NCBI GenBank assembly: GCA_039519185.1
Contig: CM076848.1
Span: forward strand, 29,431,917-29,495,916
Reading direction: 5' to 3'
Length of the DNA stretch: 64,000 bases
Origin: Astragalus membranaceus
Taxonomy: Eukaryota; Streptophyta; Magnoliopsida; Fabales; Fabaceae
Each line of letters begins with the position of its first letter. Positions within the stretch are counted from its first letter, which is position 1. Below, one piece after another: positions 35,543-47,008 of this stretch. A program made the translations under genes and the position numbers. The notes beneath the pieces are model-generated. The model saw only the letters and a program-made list of their open reading frames with translations. It was not told where the DNA came from and searched no databases.

Positions 35543-36253
35543 TTTCAAAAAGCACTAAAGGGGTGGATGTTGTGCTTTTCAATAAACGTTTTCTTTGAGT
35601 TCCTTAGCTTTAGGGGCGCTTAGTAAGACTGTTATGGATATCCAGTATTGTTGGCGTGCCTTAATAGTTAATACATGTTGTGTGATCACTGATTTACGAC
35701 GAATAAGAAAGGAAGGAAAAATATTCATGTAGGCTTAATTATTCAATCAAATGGTTCCTTACTGATAAAAAAAATTATTCAATCAAATAAATTTATTTTT
35801 GAATCAATTTTTAAATTAATATTAATACTACTAGGTTAGTCGTGCATTTAATTGGTCTTAAAAGGTAATTAAATTGATATGTTATTGTCATTAATATAGT
35901 CCTTTGATTATAAATAACCACATAAAATGTGTTTTTTTGCTAGCCACTTTAATTCCTTGATTTCCACATATGTTGAACACGACCACGAAAATTAAGTTGA
36001 GTTGTGGATCAAGTCGTTCATTTTAACACGATCAACGGCTCTGTTTGAATTGTGCTATAGTGAACAACTTGTTGTGTCTTTAGGATAAAAAGACTTAAAT
36101 ATGTTTTTGGTTCTTGCAAATATGGGGTCTTTTAATTTTAGTCCCACTAATTTTTTTTTTTTGAAATAGGTCCATGTAAAAGTAACTTTTTAAAAAAATC
36201 CTTCTGTTAACCAGACGTTGAAAAAAACGCCTACGTGCCTAATAGAGTTCTGA

Positions 36254-36746
36254 TGTAACATCCCTAATTCGGTTAATTTCGACTAACGAAATTAACTAGC
36301 GATTGCTTACTTGAGTAAGTAATAAATCAAATCATTGAACAAGTTAGAATTATGAAAGCAATAATTATTTGCTAAGTTATGTGAAGTACATGAATTATTG
36401 TTTGATTATTTAGTTAGAAATTGAGGTTTAAGTGAGTAATTAGAGTACAAGGGTAAAACAGTCATTTTGCATTATATTTACGATTGTTTATTCGATTAAA
36501 TAATAGATTGAGTCTTAGACATGTTAGAATTATGAGAATGTTATTTAAATTGTTAAGTTATGTAAATTATATGAGTTAATGTGTGTTTGATTGATTAAAA
36601 ATGGGCTTAAGGGAGGATTAGGAAAAGGGGGGTATTTTGGTCTTTTCACACCTCATCAAACTTTCAGCTCATTAAACTCAAACAAAACAACTCACCTCTC
36701 ATTCCTCACAATTCTGAAAATTAGAAAGAAAAGAAAAGAGAGAGAA

Positions 36747-36802
<56 letters not shown>

Positions 36803-37302
36803 GTGAGGAGAGGGAGGGAGAAGGAGGAGGAAGAATCACCCCAAAACCTCTATGCATGTAAGAAATTTTGGTTCCATTCTCTCCCATTTTCCATTCTCTA
36901 TTCAATGGTACAATTTTCCATAGCTCATTTCATCTCTAACTCCATCTACCATTGATGAAGCTTCAAGCTCTAAGGTGGTGCAAATGGAGGTTTTTGGGAC
37001 ATTTGAGGCTAGCATAAGGTTCTAGGAGTTTCAAAGCTAGATTTGGAAGCACTATTTCAACCCACATTGTTGTTGGATCGAGTTGGACAGTAGGAGGGGT
37101 GCTGGAGTAGATTGGGCTCGGTTTTGGAATCGGGTTGTTAGAATCGAGTTCAGCGAGAAGTTTCGGATCGGTTGAACTTCGAGAAGTCTCGGTGTTTCGT
37201 GATTTTCATCACGAATGGTGAGTTTTACTCACGTTTAGGAGTTGATATGTTTCTGAATTTGATTGCCACTGTGATTGGTTAGCTGATATTTATTCGTTTC
37301 TG
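36254..37302 (+). repeat. Gypsy-type LTR fragment (TGTAACATCCC start)
   Basis: It starts TGTAACATCCCTAATTCGG, the same start as the solo LTR at 328-2712 read on the minus strand. It includes a (GA)n run at 36748-36798. The sequence is interrupted at 37303 by the end of another LTR in the opposite orientation, so its own end is not identified. Confidence 0.55.
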
Positions 37303-38250
37303 TAGCAACTGAAAAATCCGGAGGAGGGATTCTTCGAAAGTTCGAAAATGAAGTTGCCACCAAAGTTTCGTTTAAGGGCAAACATTGGAAAATCCCTATT
37401 GAGTGGATAAAGGGGTTTGCGGATCAGGTTTAGGCTCGGGAGTCGTTTATGCGTAGGAAAGGTATTAGCACCCTACGACATCCTTCCTAAGGAAGGTTAC
37501 ATTTTAACTAAATGTGTAAACGTTTATTAATTCAAAAATAATGTTTTTACCCTATATAATAATAATAATAATAAATAATAATAATAATAATAAAAAGACT
37601 CGCTAAACGGTTAGTTATTTTTTGTACTTTTTGAGAAATAGGAGAGAAATGGATTAAAAGAAAAAAAAAGGTTTTTTATTAATGCAATTGACAGAGGTCG
37701 GCCGCCCTCTGCTCCTACGTATCTCCTGGTAGAGAATCAAATCACACGTAGTTCTTAGGTAGAAAAAGTTTGTGTGTTTGGTGTTTTTTAATTATTTTTG
37801 AAATTGGGAGAGGTATTCGTGACAACCAAATAAGTAAAACTCAGATTGGTCATCACTCATAGCTCGTTTGAAAAAAAATGGTTGATATTGACGGTCAAAC
37901 AAGTTAAACTCAGAGTGACCATTAATAACCAACTACTTTTATGTTTAGGAAGACGTTTGTTTGTCATTTTTAAAAAAATATGTTTGAAAGTGAATGTTTA
38001 TTTGTAGAAAAGAAATTTACAAAAAAAGGAAAAGGGATGTATATTTAAAAACAAAAGGGGTGTGTTTAGAAACAGGGGTGGTATTAGGGAACTGGGGGTG
38101 TATGCAGCAATAGCCCAATTCAGTTTTGTTTGTTTCCAAACAAACTGTCCCATGAAACTGGGCCAAAACAGGTGGCGTGCATCATTAAAACTGGGAGTGT
38201 AAGAAGTAATCAGATATATTAAAAAAAATTAAAAAGAAAATCAGATGAAT
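37303..38250 (-). repeat. Tat/Ogre-like LTR fragment, inverted relative of 24857-28194
   Basis: TGTAGCAACTGAAAAATCCG and GGAGGGATTCTTCG at 37303 are the reverse complement of the end of the solo LTR at 28194 with few changes. Further matches in order are GCACCCTACGACATCC (about 37470) and CTCCTACGTATCTCC (about 37710). An (AAT)n run sits at 37556-37592. The 5' end of this LTR was not located; 38250 is where similarity fades. Confidence 0.6.
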
Positions 38251-40640
38251 ATAAGGCAAATCAAATTGGGGAAACCCTAATTTCATTTTTTCCAACCACA
38301 GCGCCGCATCTCCTTTCTCTCAACCCTACTCTTCGTTCCTCTCCCTCCCCACGCCGTTTCAATCTCCTCCTCCACTCAAACCTAAATTTCCCTCCCCTTC
38401 TTCCCACACTAGCCACCAGCAACCTCCACCTCCCTTCCTCTCAACGTCGCACATCAAAAATGAAGAGAGGAAAGGTGAGGTTTTCGAGAGAGAGAGAGAG
38501 AGAGAGAGAGCAACGCGTTCGCGAGAGAGAGAGAGAGAGAGAGAAAGCACAGAGATGGTATTAGCAGTGGCGATGGTTAGGGACGATGGGGCGAGATTCG
38601 CGAATGGAGGGAGGGTGGACGCGGCGGAACGGTGTTTCGGGTTCGTGATGGTGAGGGTGATGCCGTGGTGGTGCGATGGGTCTACGGTGGCGACGGCGTG
38701 GGTGATAGTGACAGTGAGAGGGTGGTTTGCGAAGAGGGTGAGGCCATGACGGTTGGGGGATGTTGTTGGTGGTTCGGCTAGTGGCGTTTGGGGTCATACG
38801 GTGGTTTCTGAGGAAGTAGCGGTGGCCGGCGAAGCTACTGTTCATGGTGGTTGAGTGGTGACGTGGTTAGTGGTTGAGTGGTGCTAGGTGGTTGGCGTGG
38901 AGGTGATTTGAGGATTCGGATGGTGGCTGACGGTGGTTGTCTGGCGACGGTCTGGTGGCGGTCTACGGCGTCGACCACCGTGGGCGGTGGTCGGAGGTGA
39001 TGTTTCAGTCCTTCCTCTTTTCTCAGTTTTTAATCTTTCTTTCTCTCTGATTCTGATTGTCGCATATGTTTTCAAAAAATTGACCCCTCCCTAACATCTA
39101 CTAAGACCTAACTATGTACTGCTTCATCAAACTGTTATTCTGATTCATCTAATTATACCCAACATTTATGATATTCACATTGTAAATTATTCTAAATAAT
39201 GAGACAAGAAAGATGCGTACAAAAAAGGGTAAAAACTGACCAACCTTGCCTTCTGAAAGAAAACAGATTCACTGCTTGTTGCTGATTACTACCAGCGTGA
39301 AACCCTAACTCCCCTCCTATGAACTTTGTATATTTTCATGAGGATTTTGTGTCTGTGCATGTGTGCAGCTGTGTGAGTATTTTTTGTGCATCCCTCAGTC
39401 ATTGTCTGTGTGTATATTTCTGTGTATCACTCAGTGACTGTGTCTCTGTTTGAGTTTTTTTTTCTATATTTTGGTGTCAATTTTCGTTGATTCTCTCCGC
39501 CCTGACACTGTGGCTGTGTTTGGTTTTTATAGGTGGATGAGGTGCTGAGGGCAGTCAGCAATTAGGGCAAAAAGATGGCATCAAAAGGACAGCATCTTTG
39601 AGGGGAATAAAAAGGACAACAACTGGAGCAATTTTAGGGTGTCAAGGACAGTCAAAGGAAGGACAATAGCAAGAAAAAAAATCAAAAGGACAGATTTCGC
39701 GTTTTGCTTAAGTGCTTCGCATTTTTTGTTCAAATTGATGGTTTATTTGGATTCCTTGTGAAATTTCGCATGAAATTCACTACTCATTTGTATGATTTGG
39801 TGCTGAATTGCGAAATCTGGAAATTGCTCATGCTCTTGATGCTCTTGATGTTCAATTCTGCACTTTGATCCGAAACTGTTGATGTCAAACTTCAATTTGT
39901 GTTAGTGAATTCAATATAGCTCCGTTTACGGTGATTCAGAAGCCATGTTATTCATCTCAAAATCTACTATTATTTGAGAGACTAAAAAAAATTCTGAAAA
40001 AAAGAAAATACTGCAAAAAAATAATAGTAAAAAATAGTAAAATAGTCAAAAGAAAAATGGCAAAACCTAACCGGGAGCATCAAAATAATTCAAAAAATTC
40101 CAAAAAAAAATTCTATTGTTTCTATACATTTTTTGGATCATTGTGCAATTTTGTCAAAAATTTTGGGTACATTTGGACCATTTTGCCCTTGGAGGCTTAT
40201 TTGCTCACTTTGTTGCAATTTCTTTGGTGCATTGCTACCAATCTTTTGAGTCTCTTTTTTTACAGTTTAAATTTGTCTTTAAATACTCTATATTTGGTTT
40301 AGATTTTCTAATTTTTTTTTTATTTTTGATTTTAGTCTTTAAAATTCCAAAGTTTGTCATAGTGGTTTCTTCCTTTCTTGTCATTCTTTGGTGATAGACT
40401 ATACTCCATTTGAGATCTCAAGTAATATCAACGTCAAAGGTAGAAAGAGGATTTTGAGGTTTCTTTTTAAGGTCTAAAGGAGGATAAAAGTGACTTGAGT
40501 GACCTAATTTATATTTGTGTGCCCAAAAAACCTTGAGTGAAAGAGTGTTTGTTCCTAAAAAGCCTAAACACGAGTGGAGTGACACTTGGTGAGGTAAACA
40601 CTTTTTGTGAGGACTTATTGATGGCTATTTTTATATTAAC
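38251..40640. other. Repeat-derived DNA without a supported gene
   Basis: It has GA microsatellites (38488-38541), a GC-rich stretch (38555-39000) with short overlapping ORFs on both strands and no family features, then AT-rich DNA that looks like the 5' noncoding part of the gypsy remnant that follows. Open frames here are dominated by simple codon repeats. Confidence 0.4.
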
Positions 40641-40670
40641 ATTCTCTTATAGGTACACACAAATTATTAT

Positions 40671-42080
40671 ATGATGAAGTTCATATTTGATAGGAGGTAT
40701 GATTCACCATTGAGGTATGACTCCCCAATGATGTATGATTCTCCTAGGAGGTATCATTCCCCAAGAAGGTATCACTCCCCAAGAAGGTATAATTCTCCCA
40801 TAAGATATCATTCCACTATTAGATATGACTCTCCTTGTGAATATTATGACAAAAGAAATAGGAGGCCTAGATATGTTGTTGAGGAGGATGAAATGAGTCA
40901 TAGAAGGAGGGACATCAAAGAAAGAAAAATCCTCCAAGTATACCCACACCAATACTTGGAAGGCCAATTCAAAGAGGGAGGAAGCCTATACTCCTAAAAC
41001 GGTAAAAGATAAAGCTTCGGCCATAGTGCCAAAGTGTAAGGAAACTTTCTCTTCTCCTACTACTATTCCTTCTACCTTTCATACTAGATGTCTTGTGTCA
41101 ACTAGATTATGTTGTTTGCAAATTGATGCTGGAAGTTGTGTTAATTGGGCTAGCACTCGCTTAGTCACGAAGCTCAATCTTCCCACCCTCAATCATCCAA
41201 ACCCATACAAAATACAATGGCTTAATGAGCAAAAAGAAATAGTTGTGGATAAACAAGTGCTTGTTAGTTTTTCCATTCATAGGTACAAAGACGATGTCTT
41301 ATGTGATGTTGTCCCTATGAATGTCGGCCACCTAATCTTAGGAAGGCCATGGCAAATTGATACAAAAGCAACCCATGATGGATTTACTAACAAATACTCC
41401 TTTATGCATAAGAATTTGAAAATTGTTCTTTCTCCCCGTAGTCCTCAAGAAGTTTTGAAAGACCAAATCATTTTGAAAATAAAATTGAGGATGAGGAAAA
41501 AGAAAGAAAGGCCAATCTCAAATTGGAAGGCCAAAGTGTAGTTGTGGTAGGCACCCCTAGTTTTAATCATGACACTCACAATGAATTACAAGGCAATAGG
41601 GTTGAGGAAAATGACCCAAAGAAAACAAAGAGCTTAATTGTAGTGCCTAACAAGGATCCAAAGAGGAAGGGTTGTATGTGCCTTAGGAAACCTTTGCATG
41701 ATATATCATATGAACCTAGGGTTTTCACCTCTAACTATTTCCTTGCACATAGTTTTGTTAATTTCTTGTTTAGGACACCTTTGAATTTGTAGCCAAAACT
41801 ACTCTTGTGTGGACAAAGTAAGGAACTTCAAGGCACTTTCGAGAGTGAGCCCCAAAAGGGAAAGGTAAAGGTAATGGAGATACTTATTAATGTTGAAAAA
41901 TTGCAAAGGTATTATATTCTCCCTATACTCTTCATTCCTTCTACTGGGTATGTTTCAATTCCTTGGAAGCTTGCCTTGCTTTGGATTTTGCTTAAACATG
42001 TGTTTGGATTTTGCATGACTAGACTATTATTTGGGGTCACTCACTTTCCTTTTGATCCCGGTGGAGCCTAAGAAGTTAAT
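40671..42080 (+). pseudogene. Ty3-gypsy gag-protease remnant
   Basis: The first frame (40671-40997) is a repeat of YDSPRRYHSP units ending at a stop. The next (41026-41541) carries a retroviral-type aspartic protease: CLQIDAGSCVNWASTRLV (active-site D in IDAGS), then VVPMNVGHLILGRPWQ. A frameshift near 41470-41520 moves the reading frame, which resumes as KANLKLEGQSVVVVGTPS. Later pieces reach ..FDPGGA near 42070. There is no reverse transcriptase or integrase: the sequence goes straight to a polypurine tract (AAGGGGGGGA, about 42181), so this is a non-autonomous or internally deleted element. In gypsy elements the protease cuts the polyprotein; this copy is dead. Confidence 0.85.
40681..40850 (+). 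repeat. 15-bp tandem coding repeat
   Basis: GGTATGATTCACCAATGA-like units encode YDSP(R/M)R / YHSPRR and recur about nine times with drift. Confidence 0.85.
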
Positions 42081-42187
42081 GCATTAGTTTAGTTGTCTTT
42101 TATTTTCAAAATTAGTGATTTTCTCCATGCTTGATGTAGGTTTCCAAGAATGGGATTTCACTTGAGGACAAGTGAAATTCAAGGGGG

Positions 42188-42936
42188 GGAGTCAATTGAT
42201 GTGAAATTCAAGCAAATCTTGAATATTAGGATCTTTTTCCATGATTAGGTTCCCAATTTCTTGACTCAATCAACCATAATTAAGAACAATGAAGGAAGTA
42301 AAACTCACAAATGGAAAGGAAAGAAGGTGGAGATGGAGTGAAGATCGCCACATCTAAGGATAAATGATAAGATCGGTGCGTGATCGCCACAAGGGAGATG
42401 AATAGCCCCTTGATAAGATCCAACTTGAGTTCTTCTAAGAACCAAGGGAGAGAAAACTCTATGCTCTCAAAAATCAATTTCTATATCATCAAAGTCTTCC
42501 AATTACGAGGAGTGGAATAGTATTTATATGTTGGGTCTAATGGATCCTAAGCCCAACATACAATCCACTTAGAGATAGGAAAACAAGGCCCATGGCCACA
42601 TCAAAGTAACTAAAGACCTTAACCTATTCTATTGCCAACAAGGCTCAAATAAAAACCACATTACACTAGAAATTAAATCCTACATTTATTGAAAACTATT
42701 ACAAGGAAATAGAAAACCCAAGAGTTTGGGATGTCTAGAAATTTCCCAAAGTAACATTGGTAATTACAAGTCTTGATATTTGTGACTTTCATCCAAGCTC
42801 TTATGAGTAGACTAGCCATGCATGTGGGCTCACGTCAAAGGTAACGAAGAGACAAGAAGCGACCTAAATCTCTCTCAACAACCCATTCAAATCGAAGAGC
42901 AGTGAAGAGAAAGAGGGACCCTAATCTCAGTTTTCT
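42188..42936 (+). repeat. Putative 3' LTR of the gypsy remnant, left part
   Basis: It starts right after the polypurine tract (TGATGTGAAATTC..). It continues without coding capacity until the CACTA insertion at 42937 and probably resumes at 44055. No 5' copy is visible upstream. Confidence 0.5.
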
Positions 42937-44054
42937 CACTACAAAAAAACTGGTCATTAGCGACGGACATTTCCCTCGCAAAATGACCTAAATCCGTCGC
43001 TAATGGTCATTTGCGAGGGAATTAGCGACGGACTGGTTCCCTCGCTAATTCCCTCATCGCTACTGGGATTAGCGAGGGAATTTTAATCCCTCGCTAATTA
43101 GCGAGGGAATTTTCCCTCGCTAATTCCCTCGCTAAGTCTGACTGTTTATGTTTTTTTTTAAATCTGCTTTTTTTATATTTATTATTATATTATTTTAATT
43201 ATTATTATTACTATTATTATTATTTCCAAAGAGAGAGAGAGAGGGAGAGAGAGAGAGAGAGAGGAGTGAGAGTGGTGGTGGCGTGGTGGTGGTGGTGGTG
43301 AAGGTGGCGTGGTGGTGATGTGTGGATGGTAGAGAGAGAAGGAGAAGAGTAAGGGAGAAAGAGAGAGAGAGGAGTGAGACTGGTGGTGGCGTGGTGGTGG
43401 CGTGGTGGTGGTGGTGGTGAAGGTGGCGTGGTGGTGATGTGTGGATGGTGGAGAGTGAAGGAGAAGAGTAAGGGAGAGAGAGAGAGAGAGGAGTGACAGT
43501 GGTGGCGGCGGTGGTGGTGGCGTGGTGGTGGTGTGGTGGTGGTGTGAGTGAGAAGAAGAGGAGAGAAGAAGAGTGAGGGAAGAGGAAGGGTGGCATGGTG
43601 GTGGTGTGGTGGTGGCGTGGTGGTGGTGTGGTGGTGGTGTGAGTGAGAAGAAGAGTAAGGGAAGAGGAAGGGTGAAGAGGAGAGAAGAAGAGTGAGGGTG
43701 TTGTGAGTGAGAAAGAAGAGTGAGGGTGTAAACGGATTTAAGGAAAAAAAGTAAAAAAAAAAATTGCGAGGGAATTAGCGAAAGAACTGTCTGTCGCTAA
43801 TTGCAGCACATTTACCAACCCCTGCACTGAGTCCCATCATCTGAAAACTGTCAAAAATTAGTGAGGGACTGAAATTCCGTCGCTAATTTTCCCGCCCAAG
43901 CCTTTAGCGAGGGAATTTCCGTCGCTAATGTCTAAATTTCCGTCGCTAATTCTCAAAAATACGACAGCCCCTATTCCCTCGCAAATTCCGTCGCTAATCC
44001 CAATTTTTGCGAGGGACCATTAGTCCCTCGCTAATGGCTTCTTTTCTTGTAGTG
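42937..44054. mobile_element. Non-autonomous CACTA element with 3-bp target duplication
   Basis: It begins CACTACAAAAAAACTGG and ends CTTTTCTTGTAGTG. TCT flanks both sides (42934-42936 and 44055-44057). Both ends hold many copies of TTAGCGAGGGAATT/CCCTCGCTAA and GCGACGGA words in both orientations, with 43020-43130 almost wholly made of them. The centre (43195-43700) is GTGGTG and GAGA simple repeat. There is no transposase. At 1118 bp it is small for the family. Confidence 0.92.
43240..43700. repeat. GTGGTGGTG / GAGA compound minisatellite
   Basis: A unit of about 120 bp (GTGGTGGCGTGGTGGTGG .. GATGTGTGGATGGT .. GAGAAGGAGAAGAGTAAGGG) is repeated about three times with internal GTG slippage. 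Confidence 0.85.
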
Positions 44055-44057
44055 TCT

Positions 44058-44107
<50 letters not shown>

Positions 44108-44771
44108 CCTAAAACTCAATGGTTCAGTGAGTTCGGGTGGACATGAGAGGGAAGTGCCTAGATAGATCTTCTTTGAACGTTGCCCAGGGTCGCCATTGAT
44201 GAGTTCAAGAACCATCGCCAATCTCTCTTTCATCCATCATCGCAAGGTCCACAACCGAACGCAAACGCCCAATCGGTGTAATCACAGGGTCCATCAGCGT
44301 TTGGTGAGAGAGAGAGAGGAACCCTAATCTCTGCAGCAATCTTGATGATGATTGATGAGAGATGTGGTTTCGAAACTTTTGTTGTTTTGTTGCCAAAGTT
44401 TGATGAATGAATGATGAGGGATGTGAAGATGGTTCGATGGTGTACTTCATTGTTGTTTTTTGGGTTTGATTTTTATGCCCTCTTCTGTGGCTTCTGCTAT
44501 GGTGGCCGCAAATGAAGGTACAAATTGTTGTTGAGGATGAGAGAGCCAAATCGTGGGTGAGAATAGAGTGAGCACGATGGGGAGAGAGGGGTTGTGAGAC
44601 CGAGAGTGGAGAGGGAAGGGGACATGGTGGTGGTGACAGTAGATGCAAAGGCTGAAAGATAAAGATGAAGACAAGAAGATGAATTGTCCCTCCATATAAG
44701 CATTTAAAATAATTAGAAATGAATATTAATGACAACTAAGCTTTTAAAAAATAGAAAAGAAAAAAATGACA
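44055..44771. other. Continuation of repeat DNA with (GA)n
   Basis: It has a GA run (44058-44103), then DNA that continues the LTR-like sequence interrupted at 42937 (compare AGGGACCCTAATCTC before and GGAACCCTAATCTC at 44318). There is no supported gene. Confidence 0.4.
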
Positions 44772-45142
44772 ACTTAGAACTCTAATAGTCACGTAGGCAA
44801 TTTTCGTAACGACTGGCTAACATAAGGACTTTTTTAAATAAAGTTGCTTTTACAGGGACCTATTTAAAAAAATTACAGGGACTAAAATCAAAAGATCACA
44901 TATTTGCAGGGACAAAAAACATACTTAGTCCTAAGATAAAAGAGTCCTCCAAACAAAACCCCACAACATCCCAACACCCACAAAACTCAAATTGCTTGGT
45001 ATTCCCAAAAAGAAATGAATTTTTTTTTGAAACTCTTTCTGACTTTAAAAGTCTTCTCATGTGGTGCATATTCTTGAAAAGCATGACTTCGACCTATTAA
45101 AAAACTTAAGCATATATAGCATAAGTGTTTACCACATAAGTG

Positions 45143-45762
45143 CAGTGTTTTAAAAACTGGGGTCACCGGATCGAGTCACACTATGGATCGGAAATGCAGC
45201 GACTCAGTGGGAACCGCCATGACTCGGTCGATTTTGGTGAAAACCCGTGACCCGGTGGGTTTTGTAAAACCGGACCGGGTTTTGCATGTTTTTTAAATAA
45301 AACCCCAAAAAACGTAAAAATGACACTGTTTTAAGGAGTTAATTTATAAATAAAAAAAAGTAAAAATGAAATTAGAAACTTGAGATAAATGTGAAGAGTC
45401 GTGTCTCTTTCTCAATTTCATTTCAAAACCCTAATCTAAAGAGTCAAAGAGAGACCGAAAACCGAAACCCAAAATTCAAAGTCAGATTATATGTATGTTC
45501 CAAGAATTATATGTATGTTGATGGTATTATGAAATTATTAAATTTGTGGTGGATTTTTTTTAGACTTTTTTAGGCATGATGTGTAATTTTAGCAAATTAA
45601 GTTTTACAAGTATGAAATTTATGTGTTGAAAATTCGGGAAATTTTTAATTGGGACCGGGTCACGGTCATGCGGTTCAACTACCGATCCATTGGCCCGACC
45701 CTTGACACAGTGACCCGGTACCTTCACCGAGTTGGTCACCGGTCCGAGTTTTAAAAAGATTG
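45143..45762. mobile_element. Non-autonomous hAT-like element with perfect 8-bp target duplication
   Basis: It begins CAGTGTTTTAAAAACTGG and ends CGAGTTTTAAAAAGATTG. CATAAGTG flanks both sides (45135-45142 and 45763-45770). CCGGGT/ACCCGG-rich inverted subterminal stretches follow each end. There is no transposase. Confidence 0.88.
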
Positions 45763-45770
45763 CATAAGTG

Positions 45771-47008
45771 GTTATGTATGAACTATTTCTATATAAAAGA
45801 TAAAATAAAGTTAACTGTAATGGATATAATCATTTAACATTCAAAAGAGCAAAAATGTATAAAGTTTGAAAAGAATATAACCTTTTACTTTTTTTTTACG
45901 AACAACCTTTTACTTAAATGGTGTCAAATCAATTAACTCAATCAATTATCTAAACAAACGAATTTAGTTGAGCATTTAACGAATCATGCTCAACTAATTC
46001 ATGAAAAGCTAAACTCATCTACATCTCTACTTCTGACCAGTAGTCCCATGACGTGTTACTCTGAACCTGCATATAAGTAGTAGCAAATCCAACTCTTGCT
46101 AACCTCTAACTAGCGAAAGATGAACAACACAACAAAGTCACTATTACTTCAAACGTATTCGTGGTAGTAGTTAACTGTAACAACACTAAAATCTTTTTTT
46201 TGACAAGGTAACAACACTAAAATTTAAATGTACAAGATTGTAGGTTGATAATGAGTTATAGGAGACGATTAATATTAGGAGACAGTTCAATCTCATAAGC
46301 TAGTTGTGTTCGCTAAGAATTTAGGTTTATGAATCTGGTAAGAACAGGTCTCAAATTCGTCTAATCAACTCCTTTGCAATGTTTAATCAACTAGTTTGTA
46401 ATGTTTTGGGTTTGTACAAGATTGTAGGTTGCTAATGAGTTAGAGGTGGTTTGTGATTCCCATTAGGAGTCAGTTCAATTATGAGACTCAACTAACCTAG
46501 TTGGATTAGCAAGAAATTAGGTTTAAGAACCTGGTTGGGACACATCCCTTATAAGTCTAATTAACTCCTTCGTAATGTTTCGGGGTTTAGGTTAATCAGT
46601 TATAATGTTTAACTTCCAAACAGAAAAAAAAAAACCATGACTATCAGATTTAGGATCCAGAACTCCGATAGCGTGTAATCGTGAGTCCAAGTAAAAGCTT
46701 TCAAAGTAATCGTAGGTCTAGAGTTATACCACTAGAATTATACCACCGTCGTTCCAAACGTTGCTTAAGACAATAGTAAATCCCGGTTTATATATAAATT
46801 ACAGATAGCATGTAATACCTTAGTTCATGGTGGTGCGCGAGTACATTAGCCCTCAATTGAAGGCCAATCACGGGCATGCTAGCCCTTGTAAAGAAAATGA
46901 ACACGAGAAAATCCTCTAATCAATCCCAAGGAAGCCCTTATTTAATTCATCTACAAAACCATAGTTTTTATCTGATACTTAATTCTGGATAGCAGCTCGC
47001 TGCAATGA
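45771..47008. other. AT-rich intergenic DNA downstream of CARA
   Basis: There is no ORF of note. A direct repeat with words TAGGTTGATAATGAGTTATAG and TAGGTTGCTAATGAGTTAGAG (about 46240 and 46420) is followed by similar AGGAGACAGTTCAAT / AGGAGTCAGTTCAAT and AATTTAGGTTTATGAA / AATTAGGTTTAAGAA segments. This indicates a diverged duplication of about 170 bp. Confidence 0.5.

Larger units (their letters stand above)
36093..44930. mobile_element. 8.8-kb composite bounded by about 150-bp inverted repeats (MULE-like)
   Basis: The left end (36093-36250: ACTTAAATATGTTTTTGG, TTTTAATTTTAGTCCC, GAAATAGGTCC) and the right end (44772-44930: GGGACCTATTTAAA, GGGACTAAAATCAAAAGATC, ACATACTTAGT) are reverse complements at about 80 percent by eye. 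GATAAAAAG before and GATAAAAGA after (44934 on) may be an eroded 9-bp duplication. The inside is other transposons, not a MULE transposase, so it is a non-autonomous element enlarged by insertions. Confidence 0.6.

Noticed and set aside
38555..39075. Overlapping ORFs on both strands in GC-rich DNA
   Set aside because: Simple GTGGCG codon repeats, no conserved domain, and they lie within a repeat-derived stretch.
44205..44735. 176-codon minus-strand ORF
   Set aside because: Ser/His-rich simple composition in repeat DNA; no family feature or splice context.
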